Shown: positions 9,781 to 18,582 of the stretch, in pieces | Position numbering within the stretch: position 1 is the first letter of the stretch | Layout: each line of letters begins with the position of its first letter | DNA from: Prosthecodimorpha hirschii | Lineage (GTDB): Bacteria > Pseudomonadota > Alphaproteobacteria > Rhizobiales > Ancalomicrobiaceae | Assembly: GCF_001305515.1 (NCBI RefSeq) | Contig: NZ_LJYW01000001.1 | Coordinates: forward strand, 4,758,049-4,822,048 | Length of the DNA stretch: 64,000 nucleotides | Reading direction: 5' to 3' | Notes under the pieces: generated by a model | Seen by the model: only the letters and a program-made list of their open reading frames with translations | What the model was told of the DNA's origin: nothing | The model's database searches: none | Translations under genes and position numbers: made by a program

Positions 9781-10569
9781 TCATGCGCCCGGCAGGGCCG
9801 CAAGGGCCTCGTCGAGAGCGGCGGCGAGGCGGTCGCCCCAGCGGCGTTCCTCCTCGTCGGTGGTGACGAGGTCGTTGCGGACCTCGATCATGACGGTCGC
9901 CAGGCCGCGGGCGGTGCCGTGCCGGTCGAGCGTATGGTAGACCCGGTCGGCCGGGGCATAGGGCTCGTTGTCGCCGACGACGAGGCCCGGCTCTCGGCTC
10001 AGGATGGCGATGATCCGGTCGGCGAGCGCATCGTCCGGATGATGGACGATGCCGACATGCCAGGGCCGTGCCACGCCGCGCATCACCGGTGTGAAAGTAT
10101 GGACCGCGCAGAGCGCGACCGGGCCGGGCTGCGTGAGGCGCCGGCCGAGCGCCGCCTCGATCGCCTCATGATAGGGCGTGTAGGCTTCCGCAACACGACG
10201 CTCGCGCTCGGCCGCGTCGATGGCCGCATTGCCGGGCACCGGCGTCGTCTCGCCGACCGCGACGATCGAATCGGGATCGCTCGGCAGGCGGTTGCAGTCG
10301 ATCACCAGCCGCGACACGGTCGACAGCACGAGCGCGGCGTCGAGCCGTTCGGCCATCCGGCGGGCGATGCCGCGTGCTCCCGGGTCCCAGGCGAAATGTC
10401 GGGTCAGATCGGTGGCGTCGAGGCCGAGACTGCCGAAGCGTGTGGGGAGGCGGTTGGAGGCATGATCGCAGACCAGCAGCCAGCGGCCGGCGCCGTCCGG
10501 GCGCTCGATCGTCGCAGCCGCTCCGCCGCGCTCCGAAATGTCCAGGTCCCCGGTTCCGGCTTCCGTCAC
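9781..10569 (-). CDS. N-formylglutamate amidohydrolase family protein
   Basis: A protein of 262 residues from the GTG at 10569, which has GGAGAGG just upstream. An in-frame ATG at 10680 would add 37 unconserved residues and lacks a ribosome binding site. The conserved core starts at LLVCDHASN and continues with DPGARGIARRMAERL, AVHTFTPVM and VMIEVRNDLV, as in N-formylglutamate deformylases (HutG type). Those enzymes hydrolyse the amide of N-acyl glutamate in histidine breakdown. No other hut gene is here, so it may instead hydrolyse a gamma-glutamyl or N-acyl intermediate made by the operon. First gene of the operon, facing the RpiR regulator. Confidence 0.85.
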   Translation of the reverse strand: MTEAGTGDLDISERGGAAATIERPDGAGRWLLVCDHASNRLPTRFGSLGLDATDLTRHFAWDPGARGIARRMAERLDAALVLSTVSRLVIDCNRLPSDPDSIVAVGETTPVPGNAAIDAAERERRVAEAYTPYHEAIEAALGRRLTQPGPVALCAVHTFTPVMRGVARPWHVGIVHHPDDALADRIIAILSREPGLVVGDNEPYAPADRVYHTLDRHGTARGLATVMIEVRNDLVTTDEEERRWGDRLAAALDEALAALPGA

Positions 10570-10730
10570 GCGCCTCTCCGCATTGGTGCTCCAGGCAAGC
10601 CGTCGCGCGGACACGCATGGTCCCTCCGGCCGCACATAACGGCTCGGCCCCACGCCCGACAGGCGCGGTCGCATCGGCATCGCGTTCTGGAACCCCGCTT
10701 CCGCACGGGGCTGTATTATTCATTACATGG

Positions 10731-10750
10731 GAAATCGTTTTGTCAATTTC
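10731..10750. promoter_or_regulatory. Candidate operator between the amine operon and its regulator
   Basis: In the gap between the divergent amidohydrolase and rpiR genes there is an AT-rich stretch unlike the surrounding DNA. It contains inverted arms GAAAT (10731-10735) and ATTTC (10746-10750) separated by 10 bases, next to tattattcattac, which could serve as a promoter element. RpiR-family proteins bind such palindromes, so this is a plausible operator. The assignment rests on symmetry and position only. Confidence 0.35.
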
Positions 10751-10950
10751 GGAATTTCGGTTCCAATGGCGAAGCTGCGGGGCGAAGATCGGAAGGGCGG
10801 CGGGAGAAGGCGCTCAAGGCCGGCATCAAGGCATGGGGACGGTGCCGGACGGTTCGGGCCGCCGTGCCGTAAGCTGCCGGTCCGGACCGGAATCGGGTCG
10901 CCTTCGACGCGTGCCGGGGGCGGCGAGGGCTCGCGACGGGGAGGAGCGCC

Positions 10951-11817
10951 ATGTCGGACATCCATGACGAAGGCGGATCGGTCGCCGAGGCGGTGCGCGA
11001 CCGCCTGGAGGCGATGACGGCGACCGAACGCAAGGCGGCCCATGCGCTGCTTGCCAACTACCCGGCCGCCGGCCTCGCGCCGGTCGCCGAATTCGCCGAA
11101 CGCGCCGGCGTCAGCGCGCCGACTGTGCTGCGATTCGTCGCCAAGCTGGGTTTTGCCGGCTATCCGGATTTCCAGCGCGCGCTGCGTAGCGAATTGGAGG
11201 CACAATCGGCCTCGCCGCTGGTCAAGGCGGCGGGACCCGGCAGCCGCGGCGCGCCGCCGAGCGCCTTCGACCGCTTCGCGACCGCCGTCGTGGACAATCT
11301 CCAGCAGACCCGCCGCCACCTGCCGCCGACCGAGTTCGAGGCCGCGGTCGATCTGGTCGCCGATACCCGCCGCGCCATCCATCTGATCGGCGGCCGCTTT
11401 ACCGACGCGCTCGCCGGCTACATGGCCGCCCATCTGGCCATCGTGCGGCCGCGCGTCGAGCATGTCGGCAGCCGGACCGGCGTCTGGCGCGACCATCTCC
11501 TCGACATGAACCGGCGCGACGTCCTGGTCGTCTTCGATATCCGCCGCTACCAGGAGGATGTCGTGGCCTTCGCGGAGGCTGCCGCGGCCCGGGGCGTAAC
11601 CATCCTGCTGGTCACCGACCAGTGGCTTTCGCCGGTCGCCCGCCATGCCGAGCACGTCCTGGCCGGCCGCATCGCCGTGCCGTCGCGCTGGGACAGTTCG
11701 GTCGCGCTGCTGACGCTCGCCGAGGCGCTGATCGCCGCCGTCACCGAGCGGCTTGGCCCGATCGCCGATCAGCGCATCGCCGAACTGGAGGCCCTGCGCC
11801 GGGGCGACGCCCAATAG
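10951..11817 (+). CDS. MurR/RpiR family transcriptional regulator
   Basis: A 288-residue two-domain regulator. Residues 1-80 form the RpiR-type helix-turn-helix (FAERAGVSAPTVLRFVAKLGFAGYPDFQRALR is spread over about 45-77). Residues 130-270 form a SIS domain that in this family binds phosphosugars or related metabolites (HLIGGRF, DVLVVFDIRRYQ). It is transcribed away from the amine-catabolism operon and is the obvious candidate to control it. The inducer is unknown. Downstream lies a dispersed-repeat-like palindrome rather than another gene. Confidence 0.92.
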   Translation: MSDIHDEGGSVAEAVRDRLEAMTATERKAAHALLANYPAAGLAPVAEFAERAGVSAPTVLRFVAKLGFAGYPDFQRALRSELEAQSASPLVKAAGPGSRGAPPSAFDRFATAVVDNLQQTRRHLPPTEFEAAVDLVADTRRAIHLIGGRFTDALAGYMAAHLAIVRPRVEHVGSRTGVWRDHLLDMNRRDVLVVFDIRRYQEDVVAFAEAAAARGVTILLVTDQWLSPVARHAEHVLAGRIAVPSRWDSSVALLTLAEALIAAVTERLGPIADQRIAELEALRRGDAQ

Positions 11818-11859
11818 CCGGTTGCTGAGCAGCGCATATCGAACCCGCCATACCGTCGT

Positions 11860-11878
11860 CCCCGGGTTTGTCCCGGGG
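11860..11878. repeat. Palindromic intergenic repeat candidate
   Basis: CCCCGGG (11860-11866) and CCCGGGG (11872-11878) form a perfect hairpin around TTTGT. It sits in a longer tract (about 11848-11945) beginning taccgtcgtccccgggtttg. This resembles a family of dispersed intergenic repeats common in Bradyrhizobium-like and other Hyphomicrobiales genomes. I see only one copy in the window, so its repeat nature is inferred from recall. It could also act as the terminator of the rpiR gene, 43 bases upstream. Confidence 0.4.
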
Positions 11879-12021
11879 CCCCAGTGCGGCGTCCAAGCCA
11901 TTGAAAAATCGAAGTGCCCGCGGCGAACCCGGGCATGGCAGGGCTGAAATTGCCCTCTTCGGATCGCGTTGCGACGGGCTCTTCAGCACCCCCACGGCGG
12001 TCAGACGGCAAGAGGGCCGAT

Positions 12022-12040
12022 CGGACCGGAAGCCGGTCCG
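12022..12040. terminator. Strong hairpin between convergent genes
   Basis: CGGACCGG (12022-12029), loop AAG, CCGGTCCG (12033-12040): a perfect 8-bp stem, 14 bases downstream of the minus-strand gene ending at 12054. No T-tract follows on either strand, so intrinsic termination is uncertain. Confidence 0.35.
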
Positions 12041-12053
12041 GGTTGGGCCGCAT

Positions 12054-13244
12054 TCAGGCGGCCGGCGGCGCGTCGGCGGGATCGTTCGGCTTCAGTTCGC
12101 GAATGCGTTCGGCCAGGCCGCGGCGCTTGCGCTTGCCGCCCCCCTTCGCGGGCGGCGCCGGCGGTGCGGATGCCGAAGGCGACGGCGATGTCGGGGCGGG
12201 CGGCGCCCGGTCCGGGGCATCGGCCAGGATGCGCGTGATGGCGGAGTCCGGTCCCTCCGCCGTGGCGGTCATGTCGACGATCCGCGCGGCGAGATCCGCC
12301 AGCCGGTCACGCAGGATCGCGTTGCCGTTGCCGTCGGGACCCGTCTGGAGCAGGGCGAGCCGGTCGGCCAGCGCGTCGCGGTCCGCCGTCAGGGCCGAGA
12401 GGCGGGACTCCAGATCGGCATTGGCCCGTTCCAGGCCTTCCATGGTGCGGGTCAGGTTGTCGCCCGGGCCGGCCGACGCCGCGGCCAGCGCCTCGCGCAG
12501 CCGCGCGGCTTCGGCGTCGAGCACCGCGATCCGCGCCTCGGCCTTGGTCAGCCGGTCGGACTTGGCGGTCAGATCCTTGGCCCGTTCGGCGAGCGCGCTC
12601 TCGATGCGCTTGATCCTGTCCCGTTCGTCGGCGATCAGCGCATCCCGCTTGGCGATCTCGGCCTCGGCGACTTCGGCCCGGTAGATCGCCTGCTTGCGAT
12701 CGTCGCCGAGATGACCGGCCTTGGCCTCCAGGGCCTGGATGGTGGTCCGCAGCGCCGCGGTCTCGACCTTGCGGGCATCGGCCTCCGCGATCAGATCGGC
12801 CAGCCGGATCTTGAGGTCGTTGACCTCGTGGACCTGGCTCTCGCCCTGGTGCCGGCTGTGGTCGAGAATGGCGCGGGCATTGTCGAAATCGTCGCGGCGC
12901 GCGGCCAGATCGGCTTCGACGGCCGCCAGTTGTGCGGCGATCCGGTCGCGTTCGCCGGCGATCGCCGCGACCTGGTCGCGCGCGCGGGCGGCCTCGATCT
13001 GACGCTCAGCGGCGCGGCGCCGGAGCTCCGCGGCAGCCATCTCCAGCCGGCGGGTCTCGCGCGCGAACTCGGCGCGCATCTGGTCGCGGTTCGCCTTGAT
13101 CTCGGCGAGGCTGAGCGGCGTCGAGGCCTCGATGCGCAGGCGGGTCAGGCGAACGGCCCGGCGCCAGAAGCTCGGCATGATCATCAGGGCGATCAGCCCT
13201 GCGACCAGGAATCCGAGGGCGAAGAAGAGGGCCGATTCGATCAA
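12054..13244 (-). CDS. Membrane-anchored coiled-coil protein of unknown function
   Basis: A 396-residue protein with one N-terminal transmembrane helix (about residues 4-26). A long charged, alanine-rich region (about 45-340) has the heptad character of a coiled coil, rich in Glu, Arg and Ala. It ends in a Pro/Ala/Ser linker and a lysine/arginine-rich tail (KRKRRGLAER near 373-382). This layout suggests an inner-membrane protein with a long cytoplasmic rod. I do not recognise a named family; similar proteins are common in Hyphomicrobiales. No function is assigned. It is flanked by a hairpin downstream and about 240 bases without a gene upstream. Confidence 0.8.
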   Translation of the reverse strand: MIESALFFALGFLVAGLIALMIMPSFWRRAVRLTRLRIEASTPLSLAEIKANRDQMRAEFARETRRLEMAAAELRRRAAERQIEAARARDQVAAIAGERDRIAAQLAAVEADLAARRDDFDNARAILDHSRHQGESQVHEVNDLKIRLADLIAEADARKVETAALRTTIQALEAKAGHLGDDRKQAIYRAEVAEAEIAKRDALIADERDRIKRIESALAERAKDLTAKSDRLTKAEARIAVLDAEAARLREALAAASAGPGDNLTRTMEGLERANADLESRLSALTADRDALADRLALLQTGPDGNGNAILRDRLADLAARIVDMTATAEGPDSAITRILADAPDRAPPAPTSPSPSASAPPAPPAKGGGKRKRRGLAERIRELKPNDPADAPPAA

Positions 13245-13488
13245 GTCTGGTCACTCCGCCAGAGGAGCCGAGCTATGCGCCGTCACCGAGCCGGCCCGGG
13301 TGCCGCATCCTACGGCCGCCATGGTCAGACGGCCGCCCGAGGGGCCGGTCACCGCGCCGGCCGCCCCAGTCGCGGCCGCCGGCCGTGGCTCGATTTCGAT
13401 GATTAGCATGCCGGGCAGCGGACGGCACGTCCATCCGCGACGGCGTTCGACCTCTTGAGGAGAATTCGCCGGCCCCGCTCCCTTGGGA

Positions 13489-14067
13489 TCAGAAGGGGTT
13501 CCAGGTGGCGGTGGGCGTGAACTTCAGATAGCCGAGCGCCACGCCGAGGCGCATGCCGACGCCGGCACGGACCGGCACGACATAGACGTTGTTGTTGACC
13601 AGCGCCGTCATGCCGAAGCCGCCGATGAAATAGGCGGAGCCGTCGACGCCGCCGAAGCGGTTGTAGATCGCCCCGACGGCCGGCAGGTTGTAGACCAGCA
13701 TCATGGTCCGGGCGCCTTCGCCGCCGATGTCCCAGCCGAGCGACGGACCCTGCCAGAAGATGCGGTGCTGGCCCTGGTCGCGGGTATGCAGGGTGCCCTC
13801 GCCGTAGCGCAGGCCGGCCCCGATCGCGCCCGAACCCTCCTCGCCGAGAATGTAGCCGTTCGGCTGGCCATACTGGGCGACCGCCTTCTCGATCACGGTG
13901 GCGAGGCCGCCCGAAACGGTGCCGAAGAAGCGGTGTCCGGTGGAGATGAGTTCGTTGGAGCTATAGCTGCCGCCGGGCGGACCCGACTGGGCGCCGGCGG
14001 GAGCCGCCGCGTAGGCGAAGAACGCCGCGACGGCGGCAAGGATAGTCGTGAGCCAAGGGCGAGCCAT
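13489..14067 (-). CDS. eipA: EipA/DUF1134 family envelope protein
   Basis: A 192-residue exported protein with a signal peptide (about 1-26, ending AGAQ). The remainder matches the DUF1134 family: GHRFFGTVSGGLATVIEKA, the Gly-rich GYILGEEGSGAIGAGLRYGEG, and the C-terminal AGVGMRLGVALGYLKFT. The Brucella member EipA is a periplasmic protein needed for cell-envelope integrity, and loss is linked to O-antigen and cell-division defects. Length and architecture are normal for the family. It is monocistronic and divergent from the YHS-domain gene at 14227. Confidence 0.88.
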   Translation of the reverse strand: MARPWLTTILAAVAAFFAYAAAPAGAQSGPPGGSYSSNELISTGHRFFGTVSGGLATVIEKAVAQYGQPNGYILGEEGSGAIGAGLRYGEGTLHTRDQGQHRIFWQGPSLGWDIGGEGARTMMLVYNLPAVGAIYNRFGGVDGSAYFIGGFGMTALVNNNVYVVPVRAGVGMRLGVALGYLKFTPTATWNPF

Positions 14068-14226
14068 GGAGGACCTCGTGGTGACGCAAGCATTCCGGAT
14101 GGGCCTGCCTTAACGGAGGCCTCATGTCTTCCTGCCACCCTTCCCGCACCGGAGGTCATGCCTTCGGGTCTGGAATGCCCGACAGACCGGGAAACCGCTC
14201 CCGGCCGTTCCGGACATTGGGCGTGA

Positions 14227-14877
14227 ATGACGACAGGCCGAATCAATATGGCAGACTTTAGCGGAATTCAGGCGACGCCATGGTTACGCGGGGTTGTCGG
14301 CTGCTTTCGCGCCCTCGCGCTCGCCGGACCGCTCCTGGTCGCCGGACCCGCCGGGTGGGCCGCGGAGTCCGGTCACGGCGGTGGGCACGGCGAGACCAAG
14401 CCGGCCGCTCCGGAACCGCCGCCGCCCCCCGAGAAGCCGCCGCCGCCGCCCCTGCCGAAGCTGGAGAAGGTCGAGACCGTCCCGCGGATCCCGAAGGTCT
14501 TCGCCGACCCGCTGACCGGTCTGGCGCTCGGCGGCCTGGACCCGGTCGCCTTCTTCACCAACGGCAGGCCGATCGAAGGACGCCAGGACCTGGAACTCGA
14601 CTGGCGCGGCGCCGCCTGGCGTTTCGCCAACGAGGGCAATCAGGCCGCCTTCCGGGACGCGCCGGAGATCTACGCGCCGCGCTTCTCCGGCTATTGTGCG
14701 TTCCAGCTCGGCCGCGGCTTTCTCGCCGAGGCGGCGCCGAATATCTGGGTGATCTACCGCGACCGGCTCTACCTCTTCCTGTCGCCCGCCCAACGGGCCG
14801 CGTTCATGCTCGATCCGGACGGGGCCGTGGCCAAGGCCGAGGCCGCCTGGCCGGCCCTGTCGCGGCAACTTCCCTAG
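14227..14877 (+). CDS. Exported YHS-domain protein with proline-rich linker
   Basis: A 216-residue protein. A hydrophobic stretch at about residues 22-45 (signal peptide or anchor) is followed by a His/Gly segment (SGHGGGHGE), a TonB-like proline-rich linker (about 60-85) and a YHS-like domain (about 95-175). The domain shows GLALGGLDPVAFF, a Trp-Arg core (WRGAAWRFANEGNQAAF) and YAPRFSGYCAF. YHS domains are often tied to metal handling, but the usual Cys pair is reduced to one Cys here. The start is uncertain because neither ATG 14227 nor ATG 14248 has a clear ribosome binding site. Function unknown. Confidence 0.8.
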   Translation: MTTGRINMADFSGIQATPWLRGVVGCFRALALAGPLLVAGPAGWAAESGHGGGHGETKPAAPEPPPPPEKPPPPPLPKLEKVETVPRIPKVFADPLTGLALGGLDPVAFFTNGRPIEGRQDLELDWRGAAWRFANEGNQAAFRDAPEIYAPRFSGYCAFQLGRGFLAEAAPNIWVIYRDRLYLFLSPAQRAAFMLDPDGAVAKAEAAWPALSRQLP

Positions 14878-14965
14878 GCGGCTTCGGACCCGGGGCCGTG
14901 GATTGGCGGCGCGGCGCGCTTTGAAATCCGACGGCGAGCCTGTATCTCAAAACTGACCTCATCCG

Positions 14966-14985
14966 CCCGATTCGGGCGAATCGGG
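14966..14985. promoter_or_regulatory. Hairpin upstream of chpT with GANTC in each arm
   Basis: CCCGATTCG (14966-14974), GG, CGAATCGGG (14977-14985) is a perfect 9-bp inverted repeat followed by CTCGTCTTTT. It could terminate the upstream YHS gene. Each arm also contains a GANTC site (14969-14973 and 14978-14982), the target of the cell-cycle methyltransferase CcrM, 45-60 bases before chpT. Both roles are inferred. Confidence 0.45.
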
Positions 14986-15029
14986 CTCGTCTTTTCCCAT
15001 CCAGAGCCCCCTTCCGGAGTTTTTCCGCC

Positions 15030-15686
15030 ATGGCCGACGCCGCCGACATCGCCGCGCTCGATCTCGCGGCCCTTCTTGCCAGCCGCGTCTGTCACGACAT
15101 CATCTCGCCGGTCGGCGCCATCACCAACGGGCTCGAAGTCCTGGAGGAGGAGACCGGCGAGGAGATGCGCAGCTTCGCGATGGATCTCATCAAGAAGAGC
15201 GCACGCCAGGCGTCCGCAAAGCTCCAGTTCGCGCGTCTGGCCTTCGGGGCGGCCGGCTCGGCCGGCGCGGAGATCGATCTCGGCGACGCCGAAGCGGTCA
15301 CGCGCAACTTCATGTCCGGCGAGAAGGCCAACATCGAATGGACCGCCGTTCGCGTGCTGATGCCGAAGAACAAGGTCAAGCTGCTGCTCAACCTGGTTCT
15401 GATCGCCACCCACGCCATTCCGCGCGGCGGCACCATCCGCGTCACCGTCGAAGGCGCGCCGACCGCACCGACCTTCCGGCTGGCCTGCACCGGCACCAAT
15501 GCCCGGATCCCGCCGAACGTGGACCAGATCCTTGACGGACGTCTGCCCGAGCAGGCACCGGACGCGCATATGATCCAGCCGATCTATGCCGGTCTTCTGG
15601 CCCGCGCCGCCGCCATGCGGGCGACTGTGGCCAAGGAAGGCGACGACGTCGTCTTCACGGCCGTGCCGCAGGATATCGTCGGTTGA
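15030..15686 (+). CDS. chpT: Histidine phosphotransferase ChpT
   Basis: A 218-residue protein matching the ChpT family. The N-terminal dimerisation helix carries LASRVCHDIISPVGAI with the phospho-accepting His22. The C-terminal half is a degenerate GHKL ATPase-like domain (NKVKLLLNLVLIATHAIPRGG). In Caulobacter and Brucella, ChpT receives phosphate from the hybrid kinase CckA and passes it to CtrA and CpdR. It is an essential link of the cell-cycle circuit. CtrA is also encoded in this window (34228-34935). It precedes the chemotaxis operon by about 130 bases on the same strand but is probably transcribed independently. Confidence 0.93.
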   Translation: MADAADIAALDLAALLASRVCHDIISPVGAITNGLEVLEEETGEEMRSFAMDLIKKSARQASAKLQFARLAFGAAGSAGAEIDLGDAEAVTRNFMSGEKANIEWTAVRVLMPKNKVKLLLNLVLIATHAIPRGGTIRVTVEGAPTAPTFRLACTGTNARIPPNVDQILDGRLPEQAPDAHMIQPIYAGLLARAAAMRATVAKEGDDVVFTAVPQDIVG

Positions 15687-15819
15687 TTTCCGGATTCCCT
15701 AGGGAAAGGCTAGAAGTTTCCCGTTCGGCAAGTCTCTCTTAACGCTTGACCTCGATACTTGACCCAAGGAACCGCGAGCCCGAGCCGATCGCGGTCCACC
15801 AGAGGGCAAGGAAGAGGCC

Positions 15820-18582
15820 ATGGACGATCTCCTTCGCGAATTCTTGACGGAGACGAACGAGAGCCTCGACGTCGTGGACGTCGAACTCGTGAAATTCGAG
15901 CAGGATCCGAACAATGCCAAGATCCTGGCCAACATTTTCCGGTTGGTCCATACCATCAAGGGAACCTGCGGTTTCCTAGGCCTGCCGCGGCTCGAAGCGA
16001 TTGCGCATGCAGCCGAAACGCTGATGGGCAAGTTCCGCGACGGCGTCCCCGTGACGCCCCAGGCGGTCAGCCTCGTCCTGTCTTCGCTGGATCGGATCAA
16101 GTCGCTCGTCGCCGAGCTCGAGGCGACCGAACAGGAGCCGACCGGATCGGATCGCGACCTGATCGAGCTGCTCGAACGGATGGCGGAATCCGGCGCCCCT
16201 GCGGCGCCCGTCGCGGCCGCTCCACCGCCGCCCGAGGCGAAGCCCGGGCCGACGCTGGTCCAGGCCGAAGGGCCGAAGCATGCCTCCGGCGATATCGTCT
16301 ATCAGGTTCTCGAGCGCCCGCTCCGTCCCGGCGAGGATTCGCTCGACGATCTGGAGCGCGCCTTCCGCGAGACCGAAGCCGAAGTGCCCCTGCTGAAGCA
16401 GCTCGAACCCAAGCGCGACGCACCGGCCAAGACCGCGCCCAGCGCCGAGAAGCGCGGCGGGCGGGAGCCTGCCAAGGAACGCGATCCGGCGGCTGAGACC
16501 GAAGCGGCCAAAGGCGGCGTATCCGCCCAGACCATCCGCGTGTCGGTCGACACGCTCGAACACCTGATGACCATGGTGTCCGAGCTGGTCCTGACCCGCA
16601 ACCAGCTGCTCGAGATCGTGCGCCGGCACGAGGATTCCGAGTTCAAGGTTCCGCTGCAGCGGCTCTCCAACGTCACCGCCGAGCTGCAGGAAGGCGTCAT
16701 GAAGACGCGCATGCAGCCGATCGGCAATGCCTGGCAGAAGCTGCCCCGCGTCGTCCGCGACCTCAGCCAGGAACTGGGCAAGCAGATCGAACTGGAGATG
16801 GTCGGCCAGGATACCGAGCTCGACCGCCAGGTTCTGGAACTGATCAAGGATCCGCTGACCCACATGGTCCGCAACTCCGCCGATCACGGCCTGGAGACGC
16901 CGGATCAGCGCAAGGCGTCGGGCAAGTCCGAGAAGGGCACGATCCGCCTGTCCGCCTATCACGAGGGCGGCCACATCATCATCGAGATCGCCGACGACGG
17001 CCGCGGCCTGAACGTCGATCGCATCCGCCAGAAGGTCCTGGAGAACGGTCTCGCCAGCGAGTCCGAGCTCGAGAAGATGACCGAGCAGCAGATCTGCAAG
17101 TTCATCTTCGCGCCGGGCTTCTCGACGGCCGCCAAGGTCACCAACGTGTCCGGCCGCGGCGTCGGCATGGATGTGGTGAAGACCAATATCGACGCGATCG
17201 GCGGCACCGTCGATCTGAAGACCGTGATCGGTCAGGGCACCAGCTTCACCATCAAGATCCCGCTGACGCTGGCGATCGTCTCGACGCTGATCGTCGAGGC
17301 GGCCGGCGACCGCTTCGCGATCCCGCAGCTCTCGGTGGTCGAACTGGTTCGCGCCCAGTCCAATACCGAGCACCGCATCGAGCGGATCCGCGATACGCCG
17401 GTTCTGCGCCTGCGCAACAAGCTGCTCCCGCTGGTGCATCTCTCCAAGCTGCTCGGCATCACCGACCGGTCGCCGAACGCGGTGGTGCGACCCGAGGATG
17501 ACGGCTTCATCGTTGTCATGCTGGTCGGTAACCAGACCTTCGGCGTGGTCGTCGACGGCGTGTTCCACACCGAGGAAATCGTGGTCAAGCCGATGAGCTC
17601 GATGCTCCGGCACATCACCATGTTCTCGGGCAACACCATTCTGGGCGACGGTTCGGTGATCATGATCGTCGATCCGAACGGCATCGCCCAGGCGCTCGGC
17701 GGCATCACGTCGACGGCCGAGATGGCCGGCGAGAAGGATGCCGATGACGACCGCGCCCGGGTCGACGCGCAGACCATCTCGATGCTCCTGTTCCGGGCCG
17801 GCTCCGCCGAGCCCAAGGCAGTGCCGCTCTCGCTGGTCACGCGCCTGGAAGAATTCTCGGTCGAAAAGGTCGAGCATTCGAACGGCCGCGATCTGGTCCA
17901 GTATCGCGGTTCGCTGATGCCGCTGGTCTATTTCGACGAGATGCTGCAGCGCAAGAGCGAGGGCAGCGTGCCGATGCTGGTCTTCTCCGATGCCGGCCGG
18001 TCCATGGGCCTGGTGGTCGACGAGATCATCGACATCGTCGAGGACGAACTCAACATCCAGGTCGGGTCCGAGCGGCCCGGCGTGCTCGGATCGGCGGTCA
18101 TCAAGAGCCGCGCGACCGAGGTGGTCGACATCGGCTTCTACCTGCCCCAGGCCTTCGAGGACTGGTTCCAGCGCAAGGAGATGAAGGTCGAGAGCCTGAC
18201 GCGCTCGCTGCTCTTCGTCGACGACGCGCCGTTCTTCCGCAACATGCTCGGCCCGGTGCTCAAGGCCGCCGGCTTCAACGTCACCAGCGTCGAATCCGCG
18301 GTCGAAGGCCTCAAGCTGTTCGACGACGGCCGGCGGTTCGACGTGGTCGTCTCCGACATCGAGATGCCGAACATGAACGGCTACGAGTTCGCCGAGATCC
18401 TGAAGCGGCATCCCAAGTACCGCCAGATCCCGATCCTCGCGCTGAGTGCCATCTGCACGCCGGCCTCGATCGAACGCGGCCGTCAGGCCGGCTTCGACGA
18501 CTACATCGCCAAGTTCGACCGGGCCGGCCTGATCGCCGCGCTGAAGGAAGTCACCACCACCGAATATGGGATCGCGGCATGA
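15820..18582 (+). CDS. cheA: Chemotaxis hybrid histidine kinase CheA with C-terminal receiver
   Basis: A 920-residue CheA. The HPt domain has the phosphorylated His44 (RLVHTIKGTCGFLG). It is followed by a Pro/Ala linker, the dimerisation helix (about 228-290), a HATPase domain (HMVRNSADHGLE, then GRGVGMDVV) and a CheW-like domain (about 480-610). A second CheW-like module follows (about 640-780, containing LVTRLEEF and GLVVDEIIDIVE). The C-terminus is a receiver domain (about 796-912) with phospho-acceptor Asp846 in VVSDIEMPNMNG. The doubled CheW region plus receiver is larger than E. coli CheA but known in alphaproteobacterial clusters. ATG follows AAGGAAGAGG. It overlaps cheW by 4 bases. 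Confidence 0.96.
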   Translation: MDDLLREFLTETNESLDVVDVELVKFEQDPNNAKILANIFRLVHTIKGTCGFLGLPRLEAIAHAAETLMGKFRDGVPVTPQAVSLVLSSLDRIKSLVAELEATEQEPTGSDRDLIELLERMAESGAPAAPVAAAPPPPEAKPGPTLVQAEGPKHASGDIVYQVLERPLRPGEDSLDDLERAFRETEAEVPLLKQLEPKRDAPAKTAPSAEKRGGREPAKERDPAAETEAAKGGVSAQTIRVSVDTLEHLMTMVSELVLTRNQLLEIVRRHEDSEFKVPLQRLSNVTAELQEGVMKTRMQPIGNAWQKLPRVVRDLSQELGKQIELEMVGQDTELDRQVLELIKDPLTHMVRNSADHGLETPDQRKASGKSEKGTIRLSAYHEGGHIIIEIADDGRGLNVDRIRQKVLENGLASESELEKMTEQQICKFIFAPGFSTAAKVTNVSGRGVGMDVVKTNIDAIGGTVDLKTVIGQGTSFTIKIPLTLAIVSTLIVEAAGDRFAIPQLSVVELVRAQSNTEHRIERIRDTPVLRLRNKLLPLVHLSKLLGITDRSPNAVVRPEDDGFIVVMLVGNQTFGVVVDGVFHTEEIVVKPMSSMLRHITMFSGNTILGDGSVIMIVDPNGIAQALGGITSTAEMAGEKDADDDRARVDAQTISMLLFRAGSAEPKAVPLSLVTRLEEFSVEKVEHSNGRDLVQYRGSLMPLVYFDEMLQRKSEGSVPMLVFSDAGRSMGLVVDEIIDIVEDELNIQVGSERPGVLGSAVIKSRATEVVDIGFYLPQAFEDWFQRKEMKVESLTRSLLFVDDAPFFRNMLGPVLKAAGFNVTSVESAVEGLKLFDDGRRFDVVVSDIEMPNMNGYEFAEILKRHPKYRQIPILALSAICTPASIERGRQAGFDDYIAKFDRAGLIAALKEVTTTEYGIAA

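Noticed and set aside
15976-18411. An 811-codon minus-strand open frame opposite cheA
   Set aside because: Composition is that of an antisense shadow (Asp/His/Leu/Val-rich, no motifs), and cheA is unambiguous.
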